A stretch of DNA of 64,000 nt, from contig NZ_BAABKV010000001.1 of the NCBI RefSeq assembly GCF_039544005.1, positions 6,448,001-6,512,000 on the forward strand, written 5' to 3'. The notes below the pieces were generated by a model. It was not told the DNA's origin and ran no database searches. It saw nothing but the letters and a program-made list of their open reading frames with translations. Below, piece by piece: positions 25,175-35,860 of the stretch. This stretch comes from Kitasatospora paranensis. GTDB lineage: Bacteria > Actinomycetota > Actinomycetes > Streptomycetales > Streptomycetaceae. Both the position numbers and the translations under genes were made by a program. Position 1 is the stretch's first letter; each line of letters opens with the position of its first letter.

Positions 25175-27963
25175 TCACTTCACGGTGCAGGAAGCGCCGT
25201 TGAGGGTGAACGCGGACGGCTTGCTGTTCGCGCTGCCCCAGGTGCCGTTGAAGCCGAACGAGGTGCTGCCCCCGCCGGCGGCCAGGGCGCCGTTGTAACT
25301 CAGGTTGGTGACGGCCACGTTGGCGCCGGTCTGGGTCCAGCTGCCGTTCCACAGCGAGCCGACGGTCTGGCCGTCGGCGAAGGCCCAGCGCAGCGTCCAG
25401 CCGTTGACCGCGGTCGAACCGGTGTTGCGGACGGTCACGTTGGCGCCGAAGCCGCCGCCCCACTGGCTGCTCACCGCGTACGTCACCTCGCAGGAGGCGG
25501 TGCCGCCGCTCGGGCTCGGGCTCGGGGACGCCGAGCCGGACGGCGACCCGCTGGGCGAGGCACTGGCCGACGCGCTGGGCGACGGTGACGCGGATGCCGA
25601 CACGGAGGCCGACGCCGAGGCGCTCGGGGTCACCGTGGTGACCACCGAGGTGTCGCCCACGATCACACCGCGGCCGTTGGTCGAGACGTACACCCGCCCG
25701 TAGACGCGCGGGTCGCCGGTGATCGCCGCACCCGTCCAACCCCACTGGTGGTTGTCGTCGTTGATGCGGACCCAGGTCGCGCCCGCGTTGTCCGAGCGGT
25801 AGATGCCGCGCACCCCGCCGATCTGTGCGCTGGTGTACAGCGCCGGGTAGGAGGAGCCGGTCGCCGCCTTGCCGAAGCCGATGGTGTCGGCCTTGTCGAC
25901 GTTCGCGAGCCGGGTGAAGGACGCGCCGGAGTCGGTGGAGTGCCACAGCCCGTACGTCGCGTCGTCCGAACCGCCGGCCAGCCAGACGTCGCCCTCGGTG
26001 GTGGTCAGGGCCTTGAAGCGGACGGGGCCCTTGGCGGGCAGCCCGGTGGCGGCCGTCTTGGCGAACGTCGCCCCGGCGTCGGTGGAGACGTAGAACGCAC
26101 CGGCCGCGTACCCGTAGAACTTCTTGGCATCGACCCGGTCGGCCTGCACGCTAGCGCCGGCCGGCAGCCCGCTCGCCGCCGTCCAGGAGCTGCCGCCGAA
26201 CCCGCCGGCGACGGGGGAGGCCCCGCCCGGCGACCACACCACGCGGGTGCCGTCGGCGGAGAGCGCGACCGTGCCGCCGGAGGTGATCCCGCTCGGCTCG
26301 CTGCTCGCGGCGTACCAGTTCGCGCCGTTGTCGTTGGAGAACGCGATGTGCTTGTCGGTGGACCCGCTGGCGGTGTTGCCGACCCGGACGACGGTGTTGC
26401 CGTTGGTCTGCGCGAAGTCCAGGGCGGTGGTGGTGCCGTGGTTCGGCTGCTGGAACATCAAGGCCGGGGTGGTGGTCAGCGAGGTGTGGCGGAAGCCGCC
26501 GATGTCACCGAGCGCGCTGAGCAGCGGTGCGCCGGTCGGCGGGCTGATCAGGTCGTTGACCGCGGTCTCCTCCAGGCCCTGGACCATCGGCGTGATGGTG
26601 ACCTTGGTGCCGGCGTCCCAGGCGGTGAGGTTGGTGGTGCCGTAGAGCGTGGCGCCGGTGCCGTACATCATCCGGTCGGAGTTGAACGGGTCGATCTCCA
26701 GCGACTCGGTCATCCACCCGAGCTTGGGCGTCTCCTCCGGCGGCGAGGGGTTGTTGCCCCAGCTCAGCCACGGGGTGGAGGTGGTGTCCAGGGTGTAGTG
26801 GTCCACCCGGTTCGGGTAGCCGTTGTACTCCCAGATCGGCTTGAAGGTCGCGCCGAAGTCGGTGGAGCGGTAGATCTGGGTGTCCGGCCACCAGGAGCTG
26901 TAGCCCGTCACCATCACCACGTTGGGGTGCTGGCGGTCGACGGTCAGGCCGCTGTAGCCGAAGTAGGCGCCGGAGTCGGAGGACTTGACCGGGCTGATCT
27001 GCAGCCAGGTGCCGGCCTTGGTGTCGTAGCGCCAGACGTCGCCCTTGGCCCCGTCGTACGGGCCGCCGGTGTCGCTGGTGGCCAGATAGAGGTAGCCGTC
27101 GGCGCTGTCGAGCACCCCTTGTGCGGCAGGAAGCCGGTCGGCTGGCCCGCCAGGCGCGTCCAGCTGGCGCCGCCGTCGGTGGAGCGGTAGACGTTGTTGT
27201 CCTTGTCGGCGACGCCGACGTAGATCGTCTGCGTGGTGGCGCCGGCCGCCGCACTGGACTTGTCGAAGGTCACCCAGAGCACGCCCGGGTTCGAGCTGAG
27301 GTAGCCGCTGGTGTCGGTCGGGTCCTGCTGGTAGTTCCCGGCGTTGGGGAACGCGGCGACCTTGGCCCAGGTGACGCCGTAGTCGGTGGACCGCCACAGC
27401 CCGTTGCCCTCGGGGGCGCCGAAGTAGAGCACCTTGTCGTTGTTGGGGTCGACCGCCAGCCGCTCGCCCATGCCGCGGCCGGGCATGTTGCCGCCGATCT
27501 TGAACGGCATGGTGGTGCGGGCCCACGTCGCGCCCTTGTCGGTGGACCGCAGGATGGCGCCGTTGTTCGGGTCCCAGCTGTTCGTGTAGTTGCCCGCGGC
27601 GACGTACACCCGGTTGGTCTGCACCGGGTCGGTGGCCAGCGAGGCGACGCCGGTGAGGTTCCAGTCGTTCCAGCCGACCGAGTCGAGCAGCGGGATCCAC
27701 TTCTTGGTGGCCGGGTCCTGGCGGTAGGCCCCGCCGATGTCGGTCCGGGCGTAGACCAGGTCCTTCTCGGTCTGGTTGAACACGATGCCGGGGACGAAGC
27801 CGCCGCCGTCGATCCGGGCGTTGCTCCAGGTGTACGTGTCGGCGGTGGCCTCGGTTGCGGCGGTCGCGGTGCTGTGCAGGCCGGACAGCCAGGACAGGGC
27901 CAGACCGCAGGTCACCGCCAGCGCCGTGACGGCCGCCCGCGGACGGGTCAGGACAGGGGGCAT
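25175..27963 (-). CDS. Secreted GH74 xyloglucanase with CBM2, frame broken at 27115-27118
   Basis: About 929 residues once one G is restored in the run at 27115-27118 (giving LPHKGVLDSADGYLYLATSD). Order: signal peptide (VTALAVTCGLALSWLSGLHSTATA), then two seven-bladed propeller-type halves rich in BNR-like repeats (RSTDKGATWAR, YRSTDGGASWTRL, YRSTDFGATFK, YVSTDAGATFAK, YRSDNAGATWVRIND), a Ser/Ala/Pro linker, and a C-terminal family-2 cellulose-binding module (CEVTYAVSSQWGGGF, ending NGASCTVK). GH74 enzymes cut xyloglucan endo- or reducing-end-specifically. ATG at 27963 with AAGGAG upstream. Upstream palindromes at 28135-28165 may control induction. Confidence 0.88.
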
Positions 27964-28088
27964 GGGGGAACGGACTCCTTCACCGGCCCGCGGGGTGGGG
28001 AGAGGGCCACCACGGCGATGCGTCCGTGGGGAGGGTGGGTGCCCCCGCGCGACAGGGTGGGGCGCGTCGTGCGGGCCGTCGTGGCGCG

Positions 28089-28165
28089 ACCCTAACGGCG
28101 GCCGACGACCGGCAGAAGGGATCGCGACGAGCCTTGTCCGCAAGCGGACATGACGGTGCGTCATG
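28089..28165 (-). promoter_or_regulatory. GH74 upstream region: -10 box and two overlapping palindromes
   Basis: On the minus strand TAGGGT (28089-28094) could be the -10, about 125 nt before the ATG. Upstream lie TGTCCGCAAGCGGACA (28135-28150) and CATGACGGTGCGTCATG (28149-28165), two perfect dyads sharing two bases. They do not resemble the TGGGAGCGCTCCCA CebR box. The rest of 27964-28342 holds no gene; a TAGCGT near 28258 may serve the MHYT gene. Confidence 0.4.
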
Positions 28166-28342
28166 GTGCCGTGCACACAGAGGGCGCCCATTCGAGCACA
28201 CGGCCGGGCGGTGCCGGGCGGCTTTCGGCAACTTCGGGTGGCCGAATTCGGGCGCTGGGTAGCGTCGCCCGCATCCGAGAACCGCCCCGCACATGCGAGC
28301 GGCATATGACCACCCCACAGGTCACGCCCTTCGGAGGCCCCC

Positions 28343-29140
28343 TTGGGAACCATGAACCACCTCAGCTTCGGGTGGCTGACCCCTGCCCTGTCCTATCTGA
28401 TGGCCTGTGTCGGCGCCGCGCTCGGCCTGCGCTGCACCCTGCGCGCGCTCTCCGCCACCGGCCCCTCACGCCGCAACTGGCTGCTGACCGCGGCGGCGGC
28501 GATCGGCTCGGGCATCTGGACGATGCACTTCGTCGCGATGTTCGGATTCTCCGTCGACGGCACGGAGCTGCGCTACGACGTCCCGCTCACGGTACTCAGC
28601 CTGCTGGTCGCCGTCACCGTGGTCGGTCTCGGCGTGTTCGTCGTCGGCTACGGCCGGCACCGCGGCCGCAGCCTGCTGGCCGGCGGCCTCACCACCGGCC
28701 TCGGCGTCGCCGCCATGCACTACCTCGGCATGGCCGCCGTCCGGATCCACGGCTCGCTCGTCTACACCCCGCTCACGGTGGTGTTCTCCGTGGTGGTCGC
28801 GGTCGGTGCGGCGACCGCCGCGCTCTGGGCCGCCGTCACCATCCGCAACGTGGCCGCCGCCGGGGCGGCCTCGCTCCTCATGGGCATCGCGGTCTCCTGC
28901 ATGCACTACACCGGCATGGCCGCCGTGCACGTCCACATGGATCCGGCCCGCACCGGGCTCGGCGGCGCCACCCCGATGCAGTTCGTCTTCCCGCTCGCCG
29001 TCGGCCTCGGCTCCTTCCTCTTCCTCACGTCGGCGTTCGTGGCGCTGTCCCCCAGCCCGCAGGAGCGCGCGGCCTACCGCGAGGCCGGTGAGCTGGCGAT
29101 CGAGGACCTCGGCGCGCCCGACCTCGACCACGCCGCCTGA
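28343..29140 (+). CDS. MHYT-domain integral membrane sensor
   Basis: A 265-residue protein with seven predicted helices. Three M-H-x-x-x-M motifs are present: TMHFVAMFGF, AMHYLGMAAV and CMHYTGMAAVHVH, diagnostic of the MHYT domain, proposed to bind copper and sense O2, CO or NO. Unlike many MHYT proteins there is no attached GGDEF/EAL or kinase output domain, only a short acidic tail. TTG at 28343 has GGAGG 5 nt upstream; ATG at 28352 is the alternative. It lies 86 nt upstream of the conservon kinase on the same strand and may feed it signals, which is inference. Confidence 0.85.
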   Translation: MGTMNHLSFGWLTPALSYLMACVGAALGLRCTLRALSATGPSRRNWLLTAAAAIGSGIWTMHFVAMFGFSVDGTELRYDVPLTVLSLLVAVTVVGLGVFVVGYGRHRGRSLLAGGLTTGLGVAAMHYLGMAAVRIHGSLVYTPLTVVFSVVVAVGAATAALWAAVTIRNVAAAGAASLLMGIAVSCMHYTGMAAVHVHMDPARTGLGGATPMQFVFPLAVGLGSFLFLTSAFVALSPSPQERAAYREAGELAIEDLGAPDLDHAA

Positions 29141-29226
29141 GACCGCGCCGCCGAGACCGCGCCGGTACCCGGCCCCCCATCGCCCCCGTCAGCCCCGCCC
29201 GCTGCGGCACCCCGAGAGGAACCCCC

Positions 29227-31939
29227 ATGCGAGTACGCCGCGCCGCCGGCCCGCGCAGCGCGCCCGCGGCCGCCCCCGGCGCCGCCCGCGGCCCCGTCCG
29301 GCCCGGCCCGGCCGGCCGGCACCGCGGTGCGCACGCCGGGCCGCCGGCCCCGGAGGAGGCCGACGCGGCGCCCGCGTCCGACTTCGGCCGCCGGCCCCGC
29401 GCCGGGCTGCGGCTGCGCCCCCGGACCGTCCGGGCCCGGGTCGTCGCCCTGCTGATGGTGCCGGTGGTCTCGGTGATGGCCCTGTGGGCGTTCGCCACCG
29501 TCACCACCGCCCGTTCCGTCTGGGACCTCATGCGGCTGCGGACGGTGGCCGGTGCCCTGCTGGACCCGGTGGCCGCGGCCACCACCGGACTCCAGGCCGA
29601 ACGCACCGCGGCCGGGCGGCTGCTGGCCGGCGACCGGTCGGCCGAGGACGACCTGCGCCGGGCCGCGGACGCCACCGACCGCGCCACGGCGCCGCTCTCC
29701 TCGCCGCGCACTACAACCGGGCCGACGCCGAGGGGCTCGGCCCGGAGGCCGCCGACCGGGTCGACCGGCTGGTTGCCGCCGTCGCGGCCCTGCCGGCGCT
29801 GCGGGCGGCCGTCGAGCAGCGCGGTGCCGCCTGGAACGGCGTCTTCGCGGCCTACACGGACGCCATCGACCGGGCGCTGGACGTCACCGCCTCGGTCACC
29901 GCCCTGCAGGACCACGCGGTCGCCTCGGACGCCCGCGTCCTGCTGGAGTTCGCCCGCGGGCGCGAGCAGCTCGCCCGCGAGGACGCGCTGCTGCGGGCCG
30001 GCCAGGCCGCCGGGGGCTCGCCGACGGGGCGTGGCGCGACCTCGGCGCCGCGGTGTACGCGCACCGGCTGCTCGAGCAGGGAGCCGCCCGTGACCTGCGC
30101 CCCGCCGACCGGGCGGCCCTGGCCGCCGTCACGGGCGGCGCCGACTACCGTGAGCTGGCCCGCTACGAGGACGCCGTCCGGGCCGCGCCGGACGGCCGGG
30201 CCGCGGTGGCGGCCGTCCCCGCCGGCCGCTGGGCCGCGGTCGCCGACAGCACCGCCGGCAGCCTCCGCGCGGTCGAGCGGGCCGCCGGCACCGCGGCGGT
30301 GGAACGTTCCGCCCCGTACGCGCTGGGCCTGTACACCTCCTCGGGGCTGGCCGTGCTGCTCGGCCTGGTCGCGGTACTGGCCTCGCTGCTGATCTCGGTG
30401 CAGATCGGGCGCGGCCTGGTCACCGAACTGGTGGGGCTGCGCAACTCGGCCCTGGAGCTGGCCGGCCGGACGCTGCCGGCCGCGATGCGACGGCTGCGGG
30501 CGGGCGAGGAGATCGACGTCGCCGCGGAGATGCCGCCGGTGCCGCACGGGCGGGACGAGATCGGCCAGGTGCACGGGGCGCTCGGCCGCGTCCAGCGGGC
30601 TGCGGTGACCGCCGCCGTGGAGCGCGCCGAGGTGCTGTCCGGCGTCTCCGGCGTCTTCGTCAACCTGGCCCGCCGCAGCCAGGTGCTGGTGCACCGCCAA
30701 CTGACCCTGCTGGACGCGATGGAGCGCCGCACCGACGACCCCGCGGAGCTGGCCGACCTGTTCCGGCTGGACCACCTGACCACCCGGATGCGCCGCCACG
30801 CCGAGGGCCTGATCATCCTCTCCGGCGCCGCCCCGGGCCGGGCCTGGCGCCGGCCCGTCCCGCTGGTCGACGTCGTCCGGGCGGCGGTGGCCGAGGTCGA
30901 GGAGTACTCCCGGGTGGACGTGCGGCGGCTGCCGTACGCCGCGGTGGCCGGCCACGCGGTGGCCGACCTGACCCACCTGGTGGCCGAACTCGTCGAGAAC
31001 GCCACCGGGTTCTCGCCACCGCACACCAAGGTGCACATCCACGGCGAGCAGGTCGGCAACGGCTACGCGCTGGAGATCGAGGACCGCGGGCTCGGCATGG
31101 GCCGGGAGGCGCTCGAGGACGCCAACCGGCGGATCCTGGCGTCCGAGCAGGTGGACCTGTTCGACAGCGACCGGCTCGGGCTGTTCGTGGTGAGCCGGCT
31201 GGCCCGGCGCAACGGCGTCCGGGTGGCGCTGCGGCCCTCGCCGTACGGCGGCACCACGGCCGTGGTGCTGCTGCCGACCGCGCTGCTGGAGGCCGCGCCG
31301 GAGGCCGTTGCGGTCGCGTCGGCGGACCCGGAACCGGACCCGGGCGCGTCCCCCGGGGCGACCGGCCGGCCGGACGCCGTCGCCGCCGCGGCGCAACCCG
31401 CGCAGAGCGGGCCGCCGGCCGTCCCGCCGGTGGGACCCCCTGCGGACGGCTCCACGGCGCAGGGTGCACCCTTCGGGGCACTGGGCGGCGATCCGGGCCT
31501 GCTGCGGCCCCTGCCGTTCCGCCCCGACGGCACCCGTCCGGACGGCACCCGCCCGGACGCCGCTCCTCCCGCCGGGCCCGCCCCGGTGGCCGTGCCCCCG
31601 TCCCCCGTGCCCCCGCCCTTCGCGCCCCCGTCCCTCGTGCCCCCGCCCGCGGCCCCGTCGTCGCCGACGCAGGCCGCCCCGACCTCCGGCGCCGGACGTC
31701 CCGGCGACGGACCGCCCGACCCGGGGCTGCCGCGCCGGGTCCGGCAGGCCAGCCTCGTCCCGCAGTTGCGCGAGGCCCCGCCGAAGACCACGGAGCGTGC
31801 CGGCGCCGACGGGGAGGGCGGCCGGGCAGGCCGCAGCCCCGAGGAGGCCCGCGCCGCCCTGTCCGCCTACCAGCGCGGCTGGAGCCGGGGCAATTCCGAG
31901 CAACCGAGCCGTCCGACCACAGGAGAAGAAGACACATGA
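29227..31939 (+). CDS. cvnA: Conservon sensor-kinase-like protein (CvnA type), broken by two frameshifts
   Basis: About 905 residues spread over three frames, with joins near 29686-29694 and 30013-30030; one added base at each restores the protein. Order: Arg/Pro-rich tail, helix (VVALLMVPVVSVMALWAFA), extracytoplasmic nitrate/nitrite-sensing-type helical domain, second helix (LAVLLGLVAVLASLLISVQI), HAMP-like region, and a histidine-kinase-like ATPase domain (LVAELVENATGFSPPHTKV as N-box, IEDRGLGMG as G1). A long Pro/Ala-rich C-terminal tail follows. CvnA proteins partner with the CvnB-D proteins to relay signals to a small GTPase. ATG at 29227; the stop overlaps cvnB (ATGA). Confidence 0.85.
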
Positions 31940-32346
31940 TCGGCACCACGCACCAGGCCGGCGAGCTCAACTGGCTGCTGGACGAGCTCGTCTCCCGGGT
32001 CGACCGGGTCAGATTCGCGCTGATGCTCTCCTCCGACGGGTTGGCCATGGGGACCTCCGCCGGGCTCGGCCGGGAGGAGGGCGAGCACCTGGCCGCCATC
32101 GCCTCGGGCTTCCACAGCCTGGCCAAGGGCGCCGGACGCTACTTCGACGCCGGCGAGGTCCGCCAGACCATGGTCGAACTCGCCCGCGGCTTCCTGGTGG
32201 TGGCGGCCGCCGGCGAGGGCACCTGCCTGGCGGTGCTCGCCGACGCCGAGGCCGATCTCGGCCTGGTCGCCTACGAGATGGCCCGGCTGGTGCGCCGGGT
32301 CGGCGAGCACCTGTACGCGGCGCCCCGCAGCACTGTCGGCGGGTGA
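31936..32346 (+). CDS. cvnB: Roadblock/LC7 protein (CvnB type)
   Basis: A 136-residue roadblock/LC7 domain: LNWLLDELVSRVDRVRFALMLSSDGLAMG and GFLVVAAAGEGTCLAVLADAEADLGLVAYEMARLV are the conserved beta strands and helix. In conservons it binds the kinase-like CvnA and is thought to control the GTPase CvnD. ATG overlaps the cvnA stop and its own stop overlaps cvnC (GTGA), indicating translational coupling. Confidence 0.93.
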   Translation: MIGTTHQAGELNWLLDELVSRVDRVRFALMLSSDGLAMGTSAGLGREEGEHLAAIASGFHSLAKGAGRYFDAGEVRQTMVELARGFLVVAAAGEGTCLAVLADAEADLGLVAYEMARLVRRVGEHLYAAPRSTVGG

Positions 32347-32779
32347 GTGCCGTGGCGTACCCGCCGCGCCGCTACCTGCCCGGCAGCCCGTTCGGCTACC
32401 CGCCGCCACCCGAGGAGCCGGTGCGGTGGTTCGACGACGCCGCCGGGCCGGTGGTGCGCCCGTACGCGCTCACCGGGGGCGGACGGTGCCGAGCGGCGCC
32501 CGGTTCGACCTGATCGCCCTGGTGGTCAGCGACGCGCCGCAGGAAGCGGACCTGCCGGCCGACCCGGAGCAGGCGGCCATCCTGGCCCTGTGCCGGGGCA
32601 ACGCCCTCTCCGTCGCCGAGATCGCCGCCGACCTCGACCTGCCGCTCGGCGTGGTGCGGGTGCTGCTCGGCGACCTGCTGGACGCCGAGCTGATCCGGGT
32701 CAGCCGGCCCGTACCGCCCGCCCTGCTCCCCGACGAGCAGATCCTCCTGGAGGTCATCCATGGGCTCCGCGCCCTCTGA
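32343..32779 (+). CDS. cvnC: DUF742 protein (CvnC type), frame broken at 32475-32479
   Basis: About 145 residues. The first frame gives WFDDAAGPVVRPYALTGG, the start of the DUF742 core; after the five-G run at 32475-32479 the protein continues in another frame as RTVPSGARFDLIALVVSD, with a winged-helix-like segment (LCRGNALSVAEIAADLDLPLGVVRVLLGDL) and the typical end LLEVIHGLRAL. One added G rejoins them exactly. DUF742 is the third conserved conservon protein, of unknown biochemical role. GTG overlaps the cvnB stop; its end overlaps cvnD by 20 nt. Confidence 0.88.
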
Positions 32780-33353
32780 CGGTTCCGTTCTCGCGCTCAA
32801 GATCCTGGTGGCGGGCGGGTTCGGCGTAGGCAAGACCACGCTGGTCGGCGCGGTCAGCGAGATCCGCCCGCTGCGCACCGAGGAGCAACTGACCGCCGCC
32901 GGCCGCGGGGTGGACGACCTCGGCGGCGTGGAGCGGAAGTCGACCACCACGGTCGCGATGGACTTCGGGCGGATCACCATCCGGGACGGCCTGTCGGTGT
33001 ACCTCTTCGGCACCCCCGGGCAGGACCGGTTCTGGTTCCTGTGGGACGAGTTGGCGCAGGGCGCGCTGGGCGCGGTGGTGCTGGCCGACACCCGCCGGCT
33101 GACCGACTGCTTCCCCGCGGTGGACTTCTTCGAGCACCGCGGGATCCCGTTCGTGGTCGCGGTGAACCGGTTCGCCGGGGCCCGGGCCTTCGAGCCGGCC
33201 GAGGTGGCCCGCGCACTCGACCTGGACGGCAGCACCCCCGTGGTGGTCTGCGACGCCCGGCAGCGCGCCTCGGGCAAGGACGTGCTGGTCAACTTGGTCG
33301 AACATGCCGGACGGGTGCACGCCGCCCGGTTGCTCGCCGAAACCCGGTGCTAG
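32760..33353 (+). CDS. cvnD: Small GTP-binding protein (CvnD type)
   Basis: A 197-residue Ras-like GTPase. P-loop GGFGVGKTT (residues 19-27), switch-II/G3 LFGTPGQDRFW, G4 VNRFAGA in place of NKxD, and a G5-like VCDARQRASG. The altered G4 (Asn-Arg) is usual in conservon GTPases. It is the presumed output of the CvnABCD relay; its effector is unknown. ATG at 32760 lies inside the cvnC end. Confidence 0.94.
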   Translation: MGSAPSDGSVLALKILVAGGFGVGKTTLVGAVSEIRPLRTEEQLTAAGRGVDDLGGVERKSTTTVAMDFGRITIRDGLSVYLFGTPGQDRFWFLWDELAQGALGAVVLADTRRLTDCFPAVDFFEHRGIPFVVAVNRFAGARAFEPAEVARALDLDGSTPVVVCDARQRASGKDVLVNLVEHAGRVHAARLLAETRC

Positions 33354-33531
33354 CTGCGGAAACGATCTGATGGTCCGTCATTGCGGGCGGTAGGCAGGAG
33401 TGTTGGTACGTTCACGGAGCGGTCTGCTGTTCCGCCGAACACCCCGTGCCGTTCGCCCGCCGTCCGCCTCGGCGTGCCCTGTGATCGCTTGGCTTGCCCG
33501 GGACATCGGGCGGCCACGGGAGGACGCGGGC

Positions 33532-34815
33532 ATGGCAGGGCGAAGCGGGCGGCGGGGACAGCGGAGGACCGGGACGGTCCGGGCCGGGCGGCTGGCGGTG
33601 GCCGCGGCGATGCTCCCGGCCCTGCTCGGAGCCGCCGGGTGCGCCGGGGGCGCGGGCGCCGCCCAGGGCGCCTCGGTGACCGTGCTGACCATGGCGCCGT
33701 TCGGCGCCGGTCCCGCCGACCGGTCCGGCAGCACCGCGCTCGCCGAGGCGATCGGCCGGTCCGTGACGGCGGCCGGCGGTTTCGGCGGCCGTCGGCTGCA
33801 GGTGCTGACCTGCGACGAGCAGGACATCCCGGCGGGTGCCACGGCCTGCGCCCGCCGGGCGGTGGACGCGCACGCGGTGGCCGTGGTCGGCTCGTACAGC
33901 CAGCACGGCGACGACTTCATGCCGGTGCTGGAGGCGGCCGGCATCCCCTACCTGGGCGGATACGGGCTGTCCGGGCCGGAGTTCGCCAGCCCGATGTCCT
34001 ATCCGGTCGCCGGCGGTACGCCCGCGCTGATCGCCGGGAGCGGGCAGCAGCTGGTGGCGGCCGGCTGCCGGACGGTCGCGCTGCTGCGGCCCGACACCCG
34101 GGCGGGTGACACCCTCACCCGCTACCTGTCCGGGGCGCTCAGGCCGGCCGGGGTCGCGCTCACCGATGTGAAGGTGCCGGACAAGGGCGCCGACTTCGCC
34201 GCCCTCGCCCGCACCGCGATCGGCGGGGACCGCAAGGACGGCTGCGTGACCACCGCGCTCGGCACCGACCAGACCCGCGGCCTGCTGGACGCGTACCGGC
34301 GGATCGGCCCGGCCCGCACCCGGCTCGGGGCGGTGCTCGGCGGCGTCCAGCAGTCGGTGGTGGACGCCACCGGGGGGACGGCAGGTCCGCTGGAGGGGGC
34401 GCTGGTGACGGGGTGGTACCCGCCGGAGTCGTCCAGCGTCTGGGACGACCTGCGGAACACCCTGCGCGACCACGAACCGGGCACCACGGTCGATGTCTCG
34501 GACCTCGGCGTCCAGACCACCTGGGTGGCCTACCAGGTCTTCTTCCAGGCCGCGGACCGGCTCGCCTCGGCCGGCCGGCCGCTGACCGCGAAGACCCTGC
34601 GCGGTCAGCTGGACAGCGGAGACTCGCTGGACACCGGCGGGGTGACCCCGCCGCTCGACTGGGGCATGGGCAGCATGCTGCCGAGCGCGGAGTCCCCGCG
34701 CCTGACCAACACCTGGGTGACGTTCCAGGAGGTCAAGGGCGGCCGGCTGACCGAGCAGCAGAGCGGTTTCGTGGACGTCCGCCGGGTGCTCACGGGCCGC
34801 CGCGCACCGCAGTAG
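33532..34815 (+). CDS. Solute-binding lipoprotein, Leu/Ile/Val-type periplasmic fold
   Basis: A 427-residue lipoprotein: basic N-terminus, hydrophobic stretch and lipobox GAAGC with Cys37. The mature protein has the type-I periplasmic-binding architecture (AVVGSYSQHGDDFMPVLEAAGIPYLGGYGL, then VALLRPDTRAGDTLTRYLSGALRPAGV). No permease or ATPase follows, so it may act as a receptor for a sensor rather than in import. ATG at 33532 with GGGAGG about 9 nt upstream. It lies 178 nt after cvnD on the same strand; a link to the conservon is inferred from position. Confidence 0.8.
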   Translation: MAGRSGRRGQRRTGTVRAGRLAVAAAMLPALLGAAGCAGGAGAAQGASVTVLTMAPFGAGPADRSGSTALAEAIGRSVTAAGGFGGRRLQVLTCDEQDIPAGATACARRAVDAHAVAVVGSYSQHGDDFMPVLEAAGIPYLGGYGLSGPEFASPMSYPVAGGTPALIAGSGQQLVAAGCRTVALLRPDTRAGDTLTRYLSGALRPAGVALTDVKVPDKGADFAALARTAIGGDRKDGCVTTALGTDQTRGLLDAYRRIGPARTRLGAVLGGVQQSVVDATGGTAGPLEGALVTGWYPPESSSVWDDLRNTLRDHEPGTTVDVSDLGVQTTWVAYQVFFQAADRLASAGRPLTAKTLRGQLDSGDSLDTGGVTPPLDWGMGSMLPSAESPRLTNTWVTFQEVKGGRLTEQQSGFVDVRRVLTGRRAPQ

Positions 34816-34891
34816 CCCGGTCGGCGGTCGGGCCCGGCGGCCGACACGCACCGTGCTGACGTGATGTCAGCTGTTACCGGGAGGCCGGACG

Positions 34892-34897
34892 TACATT
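34892..34897 (+). promoter_or_regulatory. -10 box TACATT, probable leaderless start
   Basis: TACATT is 6 nt before the GTG at 34904. The purine-rich GACGAG between them is too close to act as a ribosome-binding site. Confidence 0.4.
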
Positions 34898-34903
34898 GAC
34901 GAG

Positions 34904-35860
34904 GTGATCACGTACGAGGAGTACGAGGCGGGCGCCCTGGCGGCCGCGGGCCGCTGGGCGGAGCTGCTCGGACTTTTCCGGCGGACCCGCGCCGCGGCCG
35001 CCGCGGCCCGGGGCCGGGAGGCCGCGACCGGGGCGGCCGGGCCGATCGGCCACCTGATCGCGTACGGGGCGCCGCCCGAGCTGGCGGCCCGGCTGTTCGA
35101 TGCCGACGGCGGCCCGGACACGGCCGCCGGCGCGACCGACCACGACGCCGGGCCGCTCTGGGAGGTGCTGGCCGCCCGGCACTCCTGGCGCCGGCTCGCC
35201 CCGCTGCTGGAGCCGACGCCGATCCGGCGGCTGGTGGCGCACACCCGGGCGCTGCTCGGCGACGACCTGGCGGGCCGGGCCGATCCCGATCCGGAGGGCG
35301 TCCCGCTGGCGCTCCAGCCCTGGGAGAAGTCCGGCTGGGAGGAGCGCAGCCGCGTCCGCGACTACCTGCCCGGCGGTGGGGCACGACGGCCCCTGCTCGC
35401 GCTGCCCGCGACCCGCGAGGGCCTCGGCCGGCTCGACCTCCCCGGCCCCGGCACCCTCGTCCCCGGGCTCGGGGCCACCCGGCTGCTGGATGCCCTCGCG
35501 CCGTGGCTGCGGGCCGTCTGCGTCCGGGGCACCGCACCGGACGGGGCGGCGCGGTTCGCCCAGGACACCGATCCGGTCGCCGGGTACCTGCCGTTCGGCA
35601 CGGTCTACCCGGCGCTCGTCCAGGCGGCCTCCGGGGTCCGGGAGCTCGGGACGGCCGACGGGCGGCTGGCCCTGTGGCGGGCGCTCGTCGCGATGACCGG
35701 CGAGCCGAGGCCCGCCCCGTCCGACGTGAACGCCCTGGTGGCGCGGCTGCGCTGCCTCACCTGGTGCGAGGCCGAGGACGAGCTCTGGTACCTGCACGTG
35801 GCCCTGGAGGATCCGGCGACGGGACTGGCCTGGGCCCTCAGCGGGACGGTGGAGGCGTAG
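34904..35860 (+). CDS. Conserved hypothetical protein
   Basis: A 318-residue soluble protein not assigned to a family. Features: YEEYEAGALAAAGRWAELLGLFRRTRAAAAAARG at the N-terminus (helical, Ala/Arg-rich), LWEVLAARHSWRRLAPLLEPTPIRRLVAHTRALLG, PLALQPWEKSGWEE and near the C-terminus LRCLTWCEAEDELWYLHVALE. The helix-pair pattern suggests an all-alpha protein. No signal peptide. GTG start follows a -10 by 6 nt. It stands alone, at the border of a region with gene remnants. Confidence 0.7.
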   Translation: MITYEEYEAGALAAAGRWAELLGLFRRTRAAAAAARGREAATGAAGPIGHLIAYGAPPELAARLFDADGGPDTAAGATDHDAGPLWEVLAARHSWRRLAPLLEPTPIRRLVAHTRALLGDDLAGRADPDPEGVPLALQPWEKSGWEERSRVRDYLPGGGARRPLLALPATREGLGRLDLPGPGTLVPGLGATRLLDALAPWLRAVCVRGTAPDGAARFAQDTDPVAGYLPFGTVYPALVQAASGVRELGTADGRLALWRALVAMTGEPRPAPSDVNALVARLRCLTWCEAEDELWYLHVALEDPATGLAWALSGTVEA

